DNA of 64,000 nucleotides from Bradyrhizobium diazoefficiens (GCF_016599855.1 NZ_CP067041.1:7036501-7100500), one strand, 5' to 3'; shown: positions 16,940 to 26,157, counted from the first letter of the stretch. Notes: a model not told the origin generated them from the sequence alone. Made by a program: numbers and translations.

Positions 16940-18538
16940 TCAGGCGGGCGGTTGCACCACCACCCCCTCATTGCCGCGCAAATCCAGCACGCCTTCTAGC
17001 TTCTCCCCTTCACGATCCAGAAACGTCGACAGCAATATCTCGCTGCCAAAGCGGATTGCGCTGGTGGTGACCGCAATCGGCTCGGGGCCGAGATTGAGCG
17101 CGACGATCACCGCCCTGCCCGCGGCCTCGCGGCGATAGATCAGGAGATCGCCTTGCGCGGCGATCGGATGATAGTCGCCTGCGACCAGCGGCGGAGAAGT
17201 CCTTCGCAACGCGATCAGGCGCTTGTAGAGGCACAGGATCGAGCGCGCGTCGGCATCGAGATTGACGACGTTCTCATGGACATGATCCTCCGGCAGCGGC
17301 AGCCACGGTTTGACCTCCGAGAAGCCGGAGAAGTTGGACGAATCCCACTGCATCGGCGTGCGGCAGCCGTCGCGACCGACCCCGATGCCGGGCACGTTCT
17401 TCTCGAAGGGATCGCGGACGTCCTCGGGCGCGATCGCGAACTGATGCATGCCGATCTCGTCGCCGTAATAGAGCGTCGGCGTGCCCCGCAGTGTCAACAG
17501 CAGCATGGCGGCGACGCGGGCCTGCTCGGACCCGACGCGGCTCGCCACCCGCGGGCGATCGTGATTGCCGAGCACCCAATTCGGCCAGGCGCCTTTCGGC
17601 AGCGCCTTCTCGTAGTCGTCAATGATCTTCTCGATCGCGCGCGCGCTCCAAAAGGTCGAGAGCAGCGCGAAGTTGAACGGCATTTGCGCGCCGGTGAGGT
17701 CGTTGCCGTAATACGCCATGAGACGATGCAGCGGCAGATAAACTTCGCCGATCAGCACGCGGGCACGATAGGCATCTGTGACGCGCCGCATCTCGGCGAT
17801 GACGTCAAACACTTCCGGCTGGTCGGTGGAATATTGCGTGAGGAGTTTCTCATTCGGCGGCCGGCCCTCGACGTAATGGGGGTTCGGCGGATTGTCGCGA
17901 AACTCGGAATCCTTGATCAAATGCCAGATCACGTCGACGCGAAAACCGTCGACGCCCTTCTCCAGCCAGAACCGCATCACGTCGTAGATCGCCGCGCGGA
18001 CATCAGGATTGCGCCAGTTCAGGTCCGGCTGCGCCGCGAGGAAGGCGTGGTAGTAATATTGGCCGGTGGCCGCATCGAGCTGCCATGCGCCGCCGCCGAA
18101 CTCGGATAGCCAGTTGTTCGGCACGCCGCCATCGGGGGCAGGGTCGCGCCAGATGTACCAGTCGCGCTTGGGATTGTCGCGCGAGGAGCGGCTCTCGAGG
18201 AACCAGGGATGTTGGTCGGAGGTGTGGTTCGGCACGAGATCGAGGATCAGCTTGAGGCCGGCCTCATGTGCGGCGGCGAGCAGTGCATCGAAATCCGCCA
18301 TCGTGCCGAACAACGGATCGATGCCGGTATAGTCGGAGATGTCGTAGCCGAAATCGGCCATCGGCGAGGGAAAGATCGGCGACAGCCAGATCGCGTCGAC
18401 GCCGAGCGATTTCACGTAAGGCAGCCGCCGCAGAATGCCAGCGAGATCGCCGACGCCGTCGCCATTCGAGTCCTGAAAGGAGCGCGGATAGATCTGGTAG
18501 AAGATGCCGTCGCGCCACCACTTGTCGCCCTGAGCCAT
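16940..18538 (-). CDS. GH13 alpha-glucosidase
   Basis: A protein of 532 residues of the oligo-1,6-glucosidase/alpha-glucosidase branch of GH13, cytoplasmic and without a signal peptide. It begins MAQGDKWWRDGIFYQIYPRS, the classic start of this branch. Catalytic elements are GFRVDVIWH (Asp nucleophile), VLIGEVYLP (Glu acid) and VLGNHDRPR (transition-state Asp), plus DLVPNHTSDQH. It likely releases glucose from short alpha-glucosides taken up by the cell. The ATG at 18538 begins the family match; the upstream in-frame extension to 18733 overlaps the divergent MBL gene and looks random. It converges with the first GH13 gene, so the two may share a physiological role though not a transcript. Confidence 0.92.
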   Translation of the reverse strand: MAQGDKWWRDGIFYQIYPRSFQDSNGDGVGDLAGILRRLPYVKSLGVDAIWLSPIFPSPMADFGYDISDYTGIDPLFGTMADFDALLAAAHEAGLKLILDLVPNHTSDQHPWFLESRSSRDNPKRDWYIWRDPAPDGGVPNNWLSEFGGGAWQLDAATGQYYYHAFLAAQPDLNWRNPDVRAAIYDVMRFWLEKGVDGFRVDVIWHLIKDSEFRDNPPNPHYVEGRPPNEKLLTQYSTDQPEVFDVIAEMRRVTDAYRARVLIGEVYLPLHRLMAYYGNDLTGAQMPFNFALLSTFWSARAIEKIIDDYEKALPKGAWPNWVLGNHDRPRVASRVGSEQARVAAMLLLTLRGTPTLYYGDEIGMHQFAIAPEDVRDPFEKNVPGIGVGRDGCRTPMQWDSSNFSGFSEVKPWLPLPEDHVHENVVNLDADARSILCLYKRLIALRRTSPPLVAGDYHPIAAQGDLLIYRREAAGRAVIVALNLGPEPIAVTTSAIRFGSEILLSTFLDREGEKLEGVLDLRGNEGVVVQPPA

Positions 18539-18711
18539 GCCGGAAAACCCACCCAAAAATCTGCGCCTTGCGCGAGAGAACGCGAAAGCAACGCTGCGGT
18601 TCAAACAGCCACGCGAATTGGGACGGTCGTGTGACGATCGAAGCGGCTGTTCCCCGGCCGGACCGCGACTATTTTGCTTGGCGGCGCAGCAAAAATCGGC
18701 ATTGTGACGCC

Positions 18712-19380
18712 ATGACCGAGCAAAATGACACACAAGCCAAAGCCGGCGCGATCATCGTCCCCGTGACGCTGTTCGAGCAAAATTGCACCATCATCTGGGA
18801 CGAGCCCGGCAAGAAAGCCGTGGTGATCGACCCCGGCGGCGACGTGCCGAAGATCCTGGACGCGATCAAGCAGACCGGCGTGAGCGTCGAGAAGATCTGG
18901 CTGACCCACGGCCATATCGACCATGTCGGCGGCGCGGCGGAATTGCGCGATGCGCTGAAGGTGCCGATCGAGGGCCCGCATGTGGCGGACAAGTACCTGC
19001 TCGACAACGTGGTCGAAAGCGGCACGCGCTTCGGCATGACGGGCGTGCGCAATTTCGAGCCCGACCGCTGGCTCGACGAGGGCGACACCGTCTCGATCGG
19101 CAGCCTCTCGTTCGACATTCTGCATTGCCCTGGCCACTCGCCGGGCAGCGTGGTGTTCTTCAATAAGGATTTGCGGTTTGCCCATGTCGGCGACGTCCTG
19201 TTCGCCGGCTCCGTCGGGCGCACCGATCTGCCCGGCGGCAGTCACGCCACGCTAATCAACTCGATCAAGACCAAGCTGCTGCCGCTCGGCGACGACGTCG
19301 GCTTCATCTGCGGTCATGGCGCCGGCTCGAGCATCGGCCAGGAGCGGATGACCAATCCGTTCATCACCGGCGAGATGTGA
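18712..19380 (+). CDS. MBL-fold metallohydrolase (glyoxalase II-like, YcbL type)
   Basis: A cytoplasmic protein of 222 residues of the metallo-beta-lactamase superfamily. The metal-binding motif THGHIDHVGG is intact. Additional ligands are in HCPGHSPGS, HVGDVLFAGSVGRTDLPGG (bridging Asp) and ICGHGAGS. The length and GSVGRTDLPGG pattern resemble YcbL-type glyoxalase II homologues rather than beta-lactamases, so hydrolysis of a glutathione thioester or similar metabolite is the best guess. The ATG at 18712 follows a divergent promoter region shared with the alpha-glucosidase gene. Its stop is 3 bp from the convergent hxlR-type gene. Confidence 0.9.
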   Translation: MTEQNDTQAKAGAIIVPVTLFEQNCTIIWDEPGKKAVVIDPGGDVPKILDAIKQTGVSVEKIWLTHGHIDHVGGAAELRDALKVPIEGPHVADKYLLDNVVESGTRFGMTGVRNFEPDRWLDEGDTVSIGSLSFDILHCPGHSPGSVVFFNKDLRFAHVGDVLFAGSVGRTDLPGGSHATLINSIKTKLLPLGDDVGFICGHGAGSSIGQERMTNPFITGEM

Positions 19381-19383
19381 GGC

Positions 19384-19752
19384 TTACTCGGCGGCGTCGA
19401 CCAGCGCCGCTGTCTCACCAAGGTTGCGCTCGCCCCATTCTCGGATCGCGGCGACGACAGGCACAAAGCTCTTGCCCTTGCGAGTGAGGCGATATTCGAC
19501 CTTGGGCGGCACCTCGCCAAAATCCTTGCGGTCGATCAAGCCGCTCGCCGTCAGTGCCTTCAATTCACGGCTGAGCACGCGTGGGGTGATCTCAGCGCTG
19601 CCTTCCGTGCCGCGCAGCAGACCGGTGCGAATCTCGCCATAGCGGCGCGGGCCGTCCTTGAGGTCCCAGACAATGCGCAGCTTGTACTTGCCGCTGATCA
19701 TCTTCTGAAACGCCGCGACCGGACAGGCGCGCGCCGGAATTGTCTTTGCCAT
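19384..19752 (-). CDS. HxlR family winged-helix transcriptional regulator
   Basis: A regulator of 122 residues. The DNA-binding core runs from GKYKLRIVWDLKDGPRRYGEI through ITPRVLSRELKALTASGLIDR. A single N-terminal Cys sits in ARACPVAAF, the position used for thiol sensing in YodB and HypR, so electrophile or redox sensing is possible. The ATG at 19752 is preferred because the GGAGGAAGG sequence lies 4 bp upstream; an ATG at 19767 is within that site. It is divergent from the small ABM-like gene at 19887, and two direct GTCCATACT repeats lie between them. It most probably controls that gene and itself. Confidence 0.9.
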   Translation of the reverse strand: MAKTIPARACPVAAFQKMISGKYKLRIVWDLKDGPRRYGEIRTGLLRGTEGSAEITPRVLSRELKALTASGLIDRKDFGEVPPKVEYRLTRKGKSFVPVVAAIREWGERNLGETAALVDAAE

Positions 19753-19802
19753 GTCGCCTTCCTCCATGTGCGGGGACAGAGATTAGGAGCGACGGCGAAA
19801 AA

Positions 19803-19829
19803 GTCCATACTATCAATTTTGTCCATACT
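19803..19829. promoter_or_regulatory. Direct repeat, candidate HxlR operator
   Basis: GTCCATACT occurs at 19803-19811 and 19821-19829, 18 bp apart, in the 134-bp region between the divergent HxlR regulator and the gene at 19887. The surrounding sequence is clearly AT-richer than its neighbourhood, as expected of a promoter. Confidence 0.5.
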
Positions 19830-19886
19830 TGCAGGACGGCGCACAAGCCGCAGATGATGATGCACACGACGAACAGGGAGCGTCAC

Positions 19887-20189
19887 ATGAAGCACTTCAT
19901 GATCAAATACGAATTCAAGAACGGTACGACGGAAGAGTGGCACCAGGAGATCGGCCGTTTTATCAAAGCGATCGACGATGATCCGGAGCTAAAGGGCCGG
20001 ATCGGCTATCGCGTCCTGAAGAACCGCGAGGACGGCCACTATTTCCATCTCGCCAGCGTCGCGGACGATGACGCGCAAAAAGCGCTGCAATCGCGCGACT
20101 TCTTCAAACACTATTCGGCGACGACGCGACAGGTCTCCGGCGGCGAGGTAACGGCAACGCCAATCGAGTGGATCGATCAGACGGCCTGA
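19887..20189 (+). CDS. Small ABM-like (dimeric alpha/beta barrel) protein
   Basis: A protein of 100 residues with no signal peptide. It begins MKHFMIKYEFKNGTTEEWHQEI and ends with SGGEVTATPIEWIDQTA. The spacing of beta strands and the FFKHYSATTR segment resemble antibiotic-biosynthesis-monooxygenase (ABM) or stress-response barrel proteins. Catalysis is not certain. The ATG at 19887 has an AGGGAG site 7 bp upstream. It is paired with the divergent HxlR regulator, an arrangement common for quinone- or aldehyde-induced detoxification genes. It is 1 bp from the convergent esterase stop. Confidence 0.75.
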   Translation: MKHFMIKYEFKNGTTEEWHQEIGRFIKAIDDDPELKGRIGYRVLKNREDGHYFHLASVADDDAQKALQSRDFFKHYSATTRQVSGGEVTATPIEWIDQTA

Positions 20190-20190
20190 G

Positions 20191-21378
20191 CTACTTCATC
20201 AAGCCCGCGGCGGTGAGCGCACGTGTGATGATCCGACCGAGATCGAAGCCGCGGGAGTCCTCGCGCTTCGGCTCGGCTGGCTGTTCGGCGACGGCGACGC
20301 GGATCGAGCGGGCAAGATGCGGTGCGGGCGAACGCGCTGGTGCTGGCTTTGCCGCCTTCTTCGCGTCCGGAATCCAGCCGGTGAGGCCGAAGAACTTTGC
20401 GATGTGATAAGAGGACGAGATGCCGGCCTCGATCAGGAACGCGCCTTCGACGCCGTAGCGCTGGTCGTTGTCGGCCAGCCCGAGCGGCATGCCGTGCGCC
20501 ATGCCGGTGACGGCATAGGACTCGACCAGCGTCTCGCCGTCCTTGTTCCACCAGGCCTGGCGCGGATAGCCGTCGACGTTGGTCTCGGCCATCGGCGTCA
20601 TCGGCAGATCATGCAGGTCGAGCCACTGCTTGACGATCTCGTTGGCGTTGCCGGGATTGACGGTGCGATCGGCGCTGCCGTGCCACACCGAAACCCTCGG
20701 CCAGGGCCCGCGATGGTCCGACGCCCGCCGCACCAAATCGCCGAGCTCGCGCTCGGGCCGCCCAGGGGAATGAAACATGCCGTCCAGCGCTTCACGCAGG
20801 TTCGAGGCGATGCCGTAAGGCAGGCCGGCAATGATCGCGCCGGCCGCGAAGACTTCAGGATAGGTTGCAAGCATCACCGAGGTCATGCCGCCGCCGGCGG
20901 AGAGCCCGGTGATGAAGACGCGCGTGTCATCGATGCGATGTGTATCGACCATATGCGCGATCATCTCGCGGATCGATTGCGCTTCACCGCTGTCGCGCAC
21001 CGTGTCTTCCGGATTGAACCAGTTGAAGCAGGTGTTGCCGTTGTTGATGCGCTGCTGCTCGGGCATCAGCAGGGCAAAGCCGTAATGACGTGCGAGCGTC
21101 GACCAGCCCGCGCCGAGATCATAGCTTGCCGCGGTCTGGCCGCAGCCATGCAGCACGACGACGAGCGCGCGCGGTTTCTGCAGTTGCGCCGGCACGAACG
21201 CGAACATGCGCAAGTTTCCGGGATTGTCGCCGAAGCCGGTGACTTCCTCCAGCGGACTGGAGGCATCGGCGCTCGCGCCGAAGCCAGGCAGGCGCAGACC
21301 GTCCATTCTTGGCAGACGTCTCAAGAGGTCGACATTTCTGGCTAGCGACACGGCAATTTCCTGGTGGGCGGCTTTCAA
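20191..21378 (-). CDS. PHB depolymerase-type esterase (LpqC-like)
   Basis: An alpha/beta-hydrolase of 395 residues of the esterase/PHB depolymerase family. It has VVVLHGCGQTAASYD (oxyanion loop), the nucleophile elbow GLSAGGGM near residue 160, and a C-terminal VTGMAHGMPL with the catalytic His. A Pro/Ala-rich region precedes the last 40 residues. No clear signal peptide is seen, so intracellular action is likely, unlike secreted members. The substrate could be PHB oligomers or another ester; the name only reflects family. It uses a Ser nucleophile whereas the other PHB enzyme in this window (8823) uses Cys. It is monocistronic. Confidence 0.88.
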   Translation of the reverse strand: MKAAHQEIAVSLARNVDLLRRLPRMDGLRLPGFGASADASSPLEEVTGFGDNPGNLRMFAFVPAQLQKPRALVVVLHGCGQTAASYDLGAGWSTLARHYGFALLMPEQQRINNGNTCFNWFNPEDTVRDSGEAQSIREMIAHMVDTHRIDDTRVFITGLSAGGGMTSVMLATYPEVFAAGAIIAGLPYGIASNLREALDGMFHSPGRPERELGDLVRRASDHRGPWPRVSVWHGSADRTVNPGNANEIVKQWLDLHDLPMTPMAETNVDGYPRQAWWNKDGETLVESYAVTGMAHGMPLGLADNDQRYGVEGAFLIEAGISSSYHIAKFFGLTGWIPDAKKAAKPAPARSPAPHLARSIRVAVAEQPAEPKREDSRGFDLGRIITRALTAAGLMK

Positions 21379-21492
21379 CGTTTACCCAGACCAGATAGTT
21401 GCTGCAGCGCAAAATGAAAAGACTGTGTGCTGCCAATCGCCCCTGAATCACGCAGAATCCCGCAAGAATCCGCACGTATTAACAGCACCGCC

Positions 21493-22905
21493 TCAACTTC
21501 GTGCAGATGCGCGGCGCATCCACGCCAGAAATGCGGCGCAGATCATGATTAACGTCACAAACAGCGCAAGCGAAACGAGGAAACCCGCCCGCGCCGATTG
21601 CGATGCTTCAATCGCGAAGAACGCCGCGCCGATTGCGGCCACTCCGGCCGCATTTCCGATCTGCACTGTGGTGCCATACATGCCGGACGCCGAGCCTGCC
21701 GCGACGGGCTTCACCGTCGAGAGCACCGCGCTGGACAGCGGCGCCATCACCAGGCCCTGGCCGTAGCCGAAGATGATCATAATCAGTGCGAGTGCGATTG
21801 GTGTCGGCGCATCGCCAGCGCCCGCCGCAAGAGCGAGTGCGGCGAGGCCCGCGATCTGCAACGCGCAGCCTTCGATCAAAACCCTGGTGCCGCGGTGCTT
21901 CGCCCGCGCGCCGCTGTGGCGCGAGGCCACCACGAAAGCGAGTGCGAGTGGAATGAAGGCCATGCCGGCCGCAAGCGGCGGGATCTTTAGGCCGCTCTGC
22001 ATGAACAGCGTCATCACCAGATAGAATGAGAGATTGGCGAGGAAGAAAAAGAAGGCGGCGCCGAGCCCGCGCAGGAACGCGGCATCCGCGAGCAGCGTCA
22101 GATCGATCAGCGGCATGCCGCCGGCGCGTGCGACCGCGTGTTCGAGCCTCACGAACGCGAACAGGATCACGCCGCCGCTTCCCATCACGGCCCACAGCCA
22201 CGGCGCCCAGCCGACATCGTGACCGAACAGCAGCGGCCCGATCAGGCACAGCAGTCCCGCGAACAGCACAACGCTGCCCTTGATGTCGAGCTTCGTGCCA
22301 GCCCGGCGCGGCACCGACGGCATGATGCGCGATGCGGCAATAGCGATGACGAGGCCACAGGGCACATTGACGAAGAACACCGAGCGCCAACCGGTGCCCG
22401 CGAGATCGAGCGTCACCAGGAGACCGCCGAGCAGGAAGCCCGCCGCGCCGGCAAGCCCGAGCACGACGCCGTAGATGCCGAAGGCGCGACTGCGCGAATC
22501 GTCGGTGAAGAGCAGGTGCAGCGTCGCCAGCACCTGCGGCACCATCAGCGCTGCGGTCGCGCCCTGCGCCAGCCGTGCGATGATCAGCTCCGCACCTGAG
22601 AGCGCCAGGCCGCACCACAGTGAGGTCACGGTGAAACCGAGCACGCCGGCAAGGAAGACGTTTTTCGCGCCGTGGATGTCGCCGAGCCGGCCGCCGGTGA
22701 CGACCAGCGTCGCATAGGCGATCAGGTAGATCGCGATCACAGATTCGATCTGGGCCGGCGTGGCCTGCAGGTCGACCGCAATGGTCGGAATCGCGACGTT
22801 GACCACGAAGGCATCGACGCCGAACATGAACTGGGCAGCAACGACGATCGCCAGCACCCACCAGCGGCGCGACGAATCGATCTGCCTTGTGACGGTTTGA
22901 TGCAT
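21493..22905 (-). CDS. MFS transporter, DHA2 (EmrB/QacA) family
   Basis: A proton-driven drug or metabolite exporter of the inner membrane, 470 residues with about 14 predicted membrane segments. The early motif FMFGVDAFVVNVAIPTIA (motif D1 type) and the loop GRLGDIHGAKNVF (motif A) identify the DHA2 family. The C-terminal half holds GYGQGLVMAPLSSAVLSTVKP. No partner membrane-fusion protein lies nearby, so it probably works alone. The ATG at 22905 is the only good start. A 235-bp region with a short hairpin (22999-23018) separates it from the divergent luciferase-like gene. The substrate is unknown. Confidence 0.9.
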   Translation of the reverse strand: MHQTVTRQIDSSRRWWVLAIVVAAQFMFGVDAFVVNVAIPTIAVDLQATPAQIESVIAIYLIAYATLVVTGGRLGDIHGAKNVFLAGVLGFTVTSLWCGLALSGAELIIARLAQGATAALMVPQVLATLHLLFTDDSRSRAFGIYGVVLGLAGAAGFLLGGLLVTLDLAGTGWRSVFFVNVPCGLVIAIAASRIMPSVPRRAGTKLDIKGSVVLFAGLLCLIGPLLFGHDVGWAPWLWAVMGSGGVILFAFVRLEHAVARAGGMPLIDLTLLADAAFLRGLGAAFFFFLANLSFYLVMTLFMQSGLKIPPLAAGMAFIPLALAFVVASRHSGARAKHRGTRVLIEGCALQIAGLAALALAAGAGDAPTPIALALIMIIFGYGQGLVMAPLSSAVLSTVKPVAAGSASGMYGTTVQIGNAAGVAAIGAAFFAIEASQSARAGFLVSLALFVTLIMICAAFLAWMRRASARS

Positions 22906-22998
22906 CGGTGCGCGGATCCTCCGGGTTTGATCGTCTGGATGTTCCCAGATCGGCGTCTTTCGCGCGATTACCTCCGAGGTAGGATTCGCGAGGTCTCA

Positions 22999-23018
22999 CT
23001 TCTCCCTGAAGGGAGAAG
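22999..23018. repeat. Short perfect hairpin CTTCTCCCT-GA-AGGGAGAAG
   Basis: A 9-bp perfect dyad with a 2-bp centre in the divergent region between the MFS and luciferase-like genes. It resembles one arm of the family D repeats and may be a degenerate single copy; there is no T-run, so a terminator is not supported. Confidence 0.5.
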
Positions 23019-23140
23019 AAGAGGCAGCTTCATCGCATGCCTGCATTCCGCCGCGCGGGACATCGTGCGATTGCGTTCGCTTCTGCCAGAACGTAGCCTC
23101 ACCGTCTCAACAAACAAAAAGTCCAGCCGGAGAGAACGCC

Positions 23141-24376
23141 ATGGCGCGCCTGAAGTTCGGAGCCTTTCTTGCCCCGCATCACCCGATCGGCGAGCATCCG
23201 ATGCTCCAGTTCCGGCGCGATCTCGACCTGGTCGAGCAGTTGGACAGCCTCGGCTATGACGAGTTCTGGTGCGGCGAGCATCACTCCTCCGGCTGGGAGA
23301 TGATCGCCTCGCCCGAGATGTTTCTCGCGGCGGCCGGCGAGCGCACCAAGCGGATCAGGCTCGGTACCGGCGTGATATCGCTGCCCTATCATCATCCCTT
23401 CAACGTCGCCCAGCGCATGGTGCAGCTGGACCACATGACCGGCGGCCGCGCCATTTTCGGCTCGGGCCCCGGCGCACTCGCCTCCGACGCGCACACCCTC
23501 GGCATCGACCCGATGATGCAGCGCGACCGCCAGGACGAGGCGATCGGCATCATCCGTCGGCTCTTCAACGGCGAGCGCGTCACCGCCAAGACCGACTGGT
23601 TCACCATGAACGACGCCGCATTGCAGATCCTGCCGCTGCAGGAGGAGATGCCGTTCGTGGTGGCCTCGCAGATCTCTCCATCCGGCATGACGCTCGCCGG
23701 CAAATACGGCATCGGCATCATCTCGCTGGGTTCGATGACGACCCAGGGCCTGATGTCGCTGCAGCAGCAATGGCAATTCGCCGAGGATGCCGCGAAGAAA
23801 CACGGTACCACGGTGAGCCGCGCCGACTGGCGCGTGCTGCTGACCTTCCACATCGCCGAGAGCCGCGAGCAGGCGCGCCGCGAGGCCGGCGCCGGTCTGA
23901 TGCGCTGGCACAACGAATATAATGTCGGCACGCTGCAACGGCCGGGCCTCACCGCGTTCTCCTCGCCGGATGAAGCCGTGGACAAGACCGCCTTCGTGGA
24001 GGGCGCGGCGTCCACCATCGGCACGCCCGACGATCTCGTCAAAACCATCAAGAACGTGATGCAGGTCTCCGGCGGCATCGGCGCCATCATCGGTTTCGTG
24101 CACGACTGGGCCAATCCGGAAGCGACGCGCCGAAGCTGGGACATGGTGGCGCGCTATGTCGTGCCGGAGATCAACGGCTACATCGATCCCTTGCGCAAGT
24201 CGCAAAAGTTCGTGATCGAGAACCGCGCGATTTTCGAGCGCGCAGGTCAGGCCGTGATGGCCAAGATCATGGAAAACGAGAAGGCCGCCGAGGCGCTGAA
24301 GGTCACCGGCGCCGGCCGGGTCGCGATCCCCGCCGTCAATGCCCCGGATCTGCAGAAGGAAGCGGCGAAGCGATAG
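23141..24376 (+). CDS. LLM class flavin-dependent monooxygenase
   Basis: A bacterial luciferase-like (TIM-barrel, FMNH2-dependent) monooxygenase of 411 residues, cytoplasmic. It starts MARLKFGAFLAPHHPIGEHP and contains YDEFWCGEHHSSGWE, RLGTGVISLPYHHPF and GRAIFGSGPGALASDA, the usual LLM strand and flavin-binding pattern. A C-terminal extension of about 60 residues follows the barrel. A reductase partner is needed but not encoded nearby. The ATG at 23141 follows a GGAGAGAACGCC ribosome-binding sequence. A P450 gene lies 260 bp downstream in the same direction, separated by a repeat. Both could serve oxidation of a hydrophobic or terpenoid-like compound, but this is inference. Confidence 0.9.
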   Translation: MARLKFGAFLAPHHPIGEHPMLQFRRDLDLVEQLDSLGYDEFWCGEHHSSGWEMIASPEMFLAAAGERTKRIRLGTGVISLPYHHPFNVAQRMVQLDHMTGGRAIFGSGPGALASDAHTLGIDPMMQRDRQDEAIGIIRRLFNGERVTAKTDWFTMNDAALQILPLQEEMPFVVASQISPSGMTLAGKYGIGIISLGSMTTQGLMSLQQQWQFAEDAAKKHGTTVSRADWRVLLTFHIAESREQARREAGAGLMRWHNEYNVGTLQRPGLTAFSSPDEAVDKTAFVEGAASTIGTPDDLVKTIKNVMQVSGGIGAIIGFVHDWANPEATRRSWDMVARYVVPEINGYIDPLRKSQKFVIENRAIFERAGQAVMAKIMENEKAAEALKVTGAGRVAIPAVNAPDLQKEAAKR

Positions 24377-24397
24377 GCGCAGGGCCTATCTCCACTG

Positions 24398-24539
24398 GTC
24401 GTCCCGGACAAGTGCGCCTCAAGCGCGCGCAGATCCGGGACCCATAACCACAGGATAGTGTTTGGCGAAGATTGCTAACCACTATCTCGTACTACAACTT
24501 CTTCCTGGGTTTATGGGTCCCGACCTTCGCCGGGACGAC
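24398..24539. repeat. Palindromic intergenic repeat, family A variant (copy 5)
   Basis: The outer arms are GTCGTCCCGG and CCGGGACGAC. The inner arms GGGACCCATAACCACAGGA and the TCCTGGGTTTATGGGTCCC type pair imperfectly. The element lies between two codirectional oxygenase genes. Confidence 0.8.
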
Positions 24540-24636
24540 CACGGTATGTGTGGCGACTTGCGTGCAAGACAACCGCCGCATCATCGTGCCAGGATTGTGC
24601 TATATCGCCGGGGTCAGCCAGCCGGGAGCAATCCTC

Positions 24637-26013
24637 ATGTCGATGCAGAATGTGGCCACGCCTGCGCTTCAGTACACCGCGCCCAAGCGCAACGAGCTGA
24701 CGCATATCCCGGGCGACGAAGGCTGGCCGATCATCGGCAAGACCTTTCAGGTGCTGGCCGACCCCAAGGGGCATATCGAGAGGAACGGCGCCAAATACGG
24801 CCCGGTCTACCGCACGCACATTTTCGGCGAAACCAATGTCGTGCTGCTCGGGCCGGAGGCCAACGAGCTCGTGCTGTTCGACCAGCAGAAGCTGTTCTCC
24901 TCGACCCATGGCTGGAACAAGGTGCTTGGGCTCCTGTTCCCGCGCGGGTTGATGTTGCTCGATTTCGACGAGCACCGGCTGCATCGCAAGGCACTGTCGG
25001 TCGCGTTCAAGTCCGGGCCGATGAAATCCTATCTCGGCGATCTCGACCGCGGCATTTCGGCGCGGGTGGCACAATGGAAGGCCAAGCCCGGCGAGATGCA
25101 GCTTTATCCGGCGATGAAGCAGCTCACGCTCGATCTGGCGGCGGCATCCTTTCTCGGCGCCGATATCGGGCCGGAGGTCGACGAGATCAACCGCGCCTTC
25201 GTCGATATGGTCGCGGCCGCCGTCGCGCCGATCCGCAAGCCGCTGCCCGGCACGCAGATGGCCGCCGGCGTGAGAGGACGCAAGCGCATCGTCGCTTATT
25301 TCCGCGAACAGATTCCGCTCCGGCGCGGCACTCACGGCGGCGACGATCTGTTCTCGCAGCTCTGCCGCGCCACCCACGAGGATGGTGCCTTGCTATCCGA
25401 GCAGGACATCGTCGACCATATGAGCTTCCTGATGATGGCGGCGCACGACACGCTGACCTCGTCGCTGACCTCCTTCATCGGCGAGCTCGCCGCGAACCCG
25501 GAGTGGCAAAGCAAGCTGCGCGACGAGGTTGCTGCGCTTGGCCTAGCGGCGGATGCACCGACCAGCTTCGACGATCTCGAAAAAATGCCGCTGTCGGAGA
25601 TGGCGTTCAAGGAAGCGCTGCGGCTCAAGCCGCCGGTGCCCTCGATGCCGCGCCGCGCCATGCGCGATTTCACCTTCAAGGGCTATACGATCCCCGCCGG
25701 CACCGCGATCGGCGTCAATCCGCTCTATACGCATCACATGAAGGACATCTGGCCGGAGCCGGATCGCTTCGATCCGCTTCGCTTCACCGAGGAAGCCCAG
25801 CGCAACCGCCACCGCTTTGCCTGGGTCCCGTTCGGCGGCGGCGCGCATATGTGCCTTGGCCTGCACTTCGCCTACATGCAGGCGAAGTGCTTCGCCCGGC
25901 ACTTCCTGCAGAACATCGAGGTGTCGCTGGAGCCCGGCTACAGACCGGACTGGCAGATGTGGCCGATCCCGAAGCCGCGGGATGGACTGCGGGTGCGGAT
26001 GAAGGCGGTGTGA
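24637..26013 (+). CDS. Cytochrome P450
   Basis: A soluble haem-thiolate monooxygenase of 458 residues. The N-terminus IPGDEGWPIIGKTFQVLADP resembles the proline-rich start of CYP120/CYP26-like P450s. The I-helix oxygen-binding segment is MMAAHDTLTSSL, where His-Asp replaces the common acid-Thr pair partly. The ExxR motif is FKEALRL. The haem-binding loop is FGGGAHMCLG with Cys near residue 405. The ATG at 24637 has a GGGAGCAATC site upstream; an in-frame extension to 24472 is translated repeat. No ferredoxin or reductase gene is adjacent. The substrate cannot be assigned. Confidence 0.92.
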   Translation: MSMQNVATPALQYTAPKRNELTHIPGDEGWPIIGKTFQVLADPKGHIERNGAKYGPVYRTHIFGETNVVLLGPEANELVLFDQQKLFSSTHGWNKVLGLLFPRGLMLLDFDEHRLHRKALSVAFKSGPMKSYLGDLDRGISARVAQWKAKPGEMQLYPAMKQLTLDLAAASFLGADIGPEVDEINRAFVDMVAAAVAPIRKPLPGTQMAAGVRGRKRIVAYFREQIPLRRGTHGGDDLFSQLCRATHEDGALLSEQDIVDHMSFLMMAAHDTLTSSLTSFIGELAANPEWQSKLRDEVAALGLAADAPTSFDDLEKMPLSEMAFKEALRLKPPVPSMPRRAMRDFTFKGYTIPAGTAIGVNPLYTHHMKDIWPEPDRFDPLRFTEEAQRNRHRFAWVPFGGGAHMCLGLHFAYMQAKCFARHFLQNIEVSLEPGYRPDWQMWPIPKPRDGLRVRMKAV

Positions 26014-26056
26014 GCACCACTTCGCTCCTCGCAATGATGGAAGGCCCGGTTTCGTC

Positions 26057-26157
26057 GTGTGGGCAAAGGCGCGGAGCGCCGTGCCCACCACGTCCCTCCG
26101 GGTTCGAGCACCGATAGTGGGCACGGCGCGCGAAGAGCGCGCCTTTGTCCACCCTAT
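26057..26157. repeat. Palindromic intergenic repeat, family B (copy 2)
   Basis: The left arm TGTGGGCAAAGGCGC and right arm GCGCCTTTGTCCACCC pair imperfectly; inner arms GTGCCCACCA and TAGTGGGCAC follow. It overlaps the end of the acyl-CoA ligase remnant by 4 bp. Confidence 0.8.
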
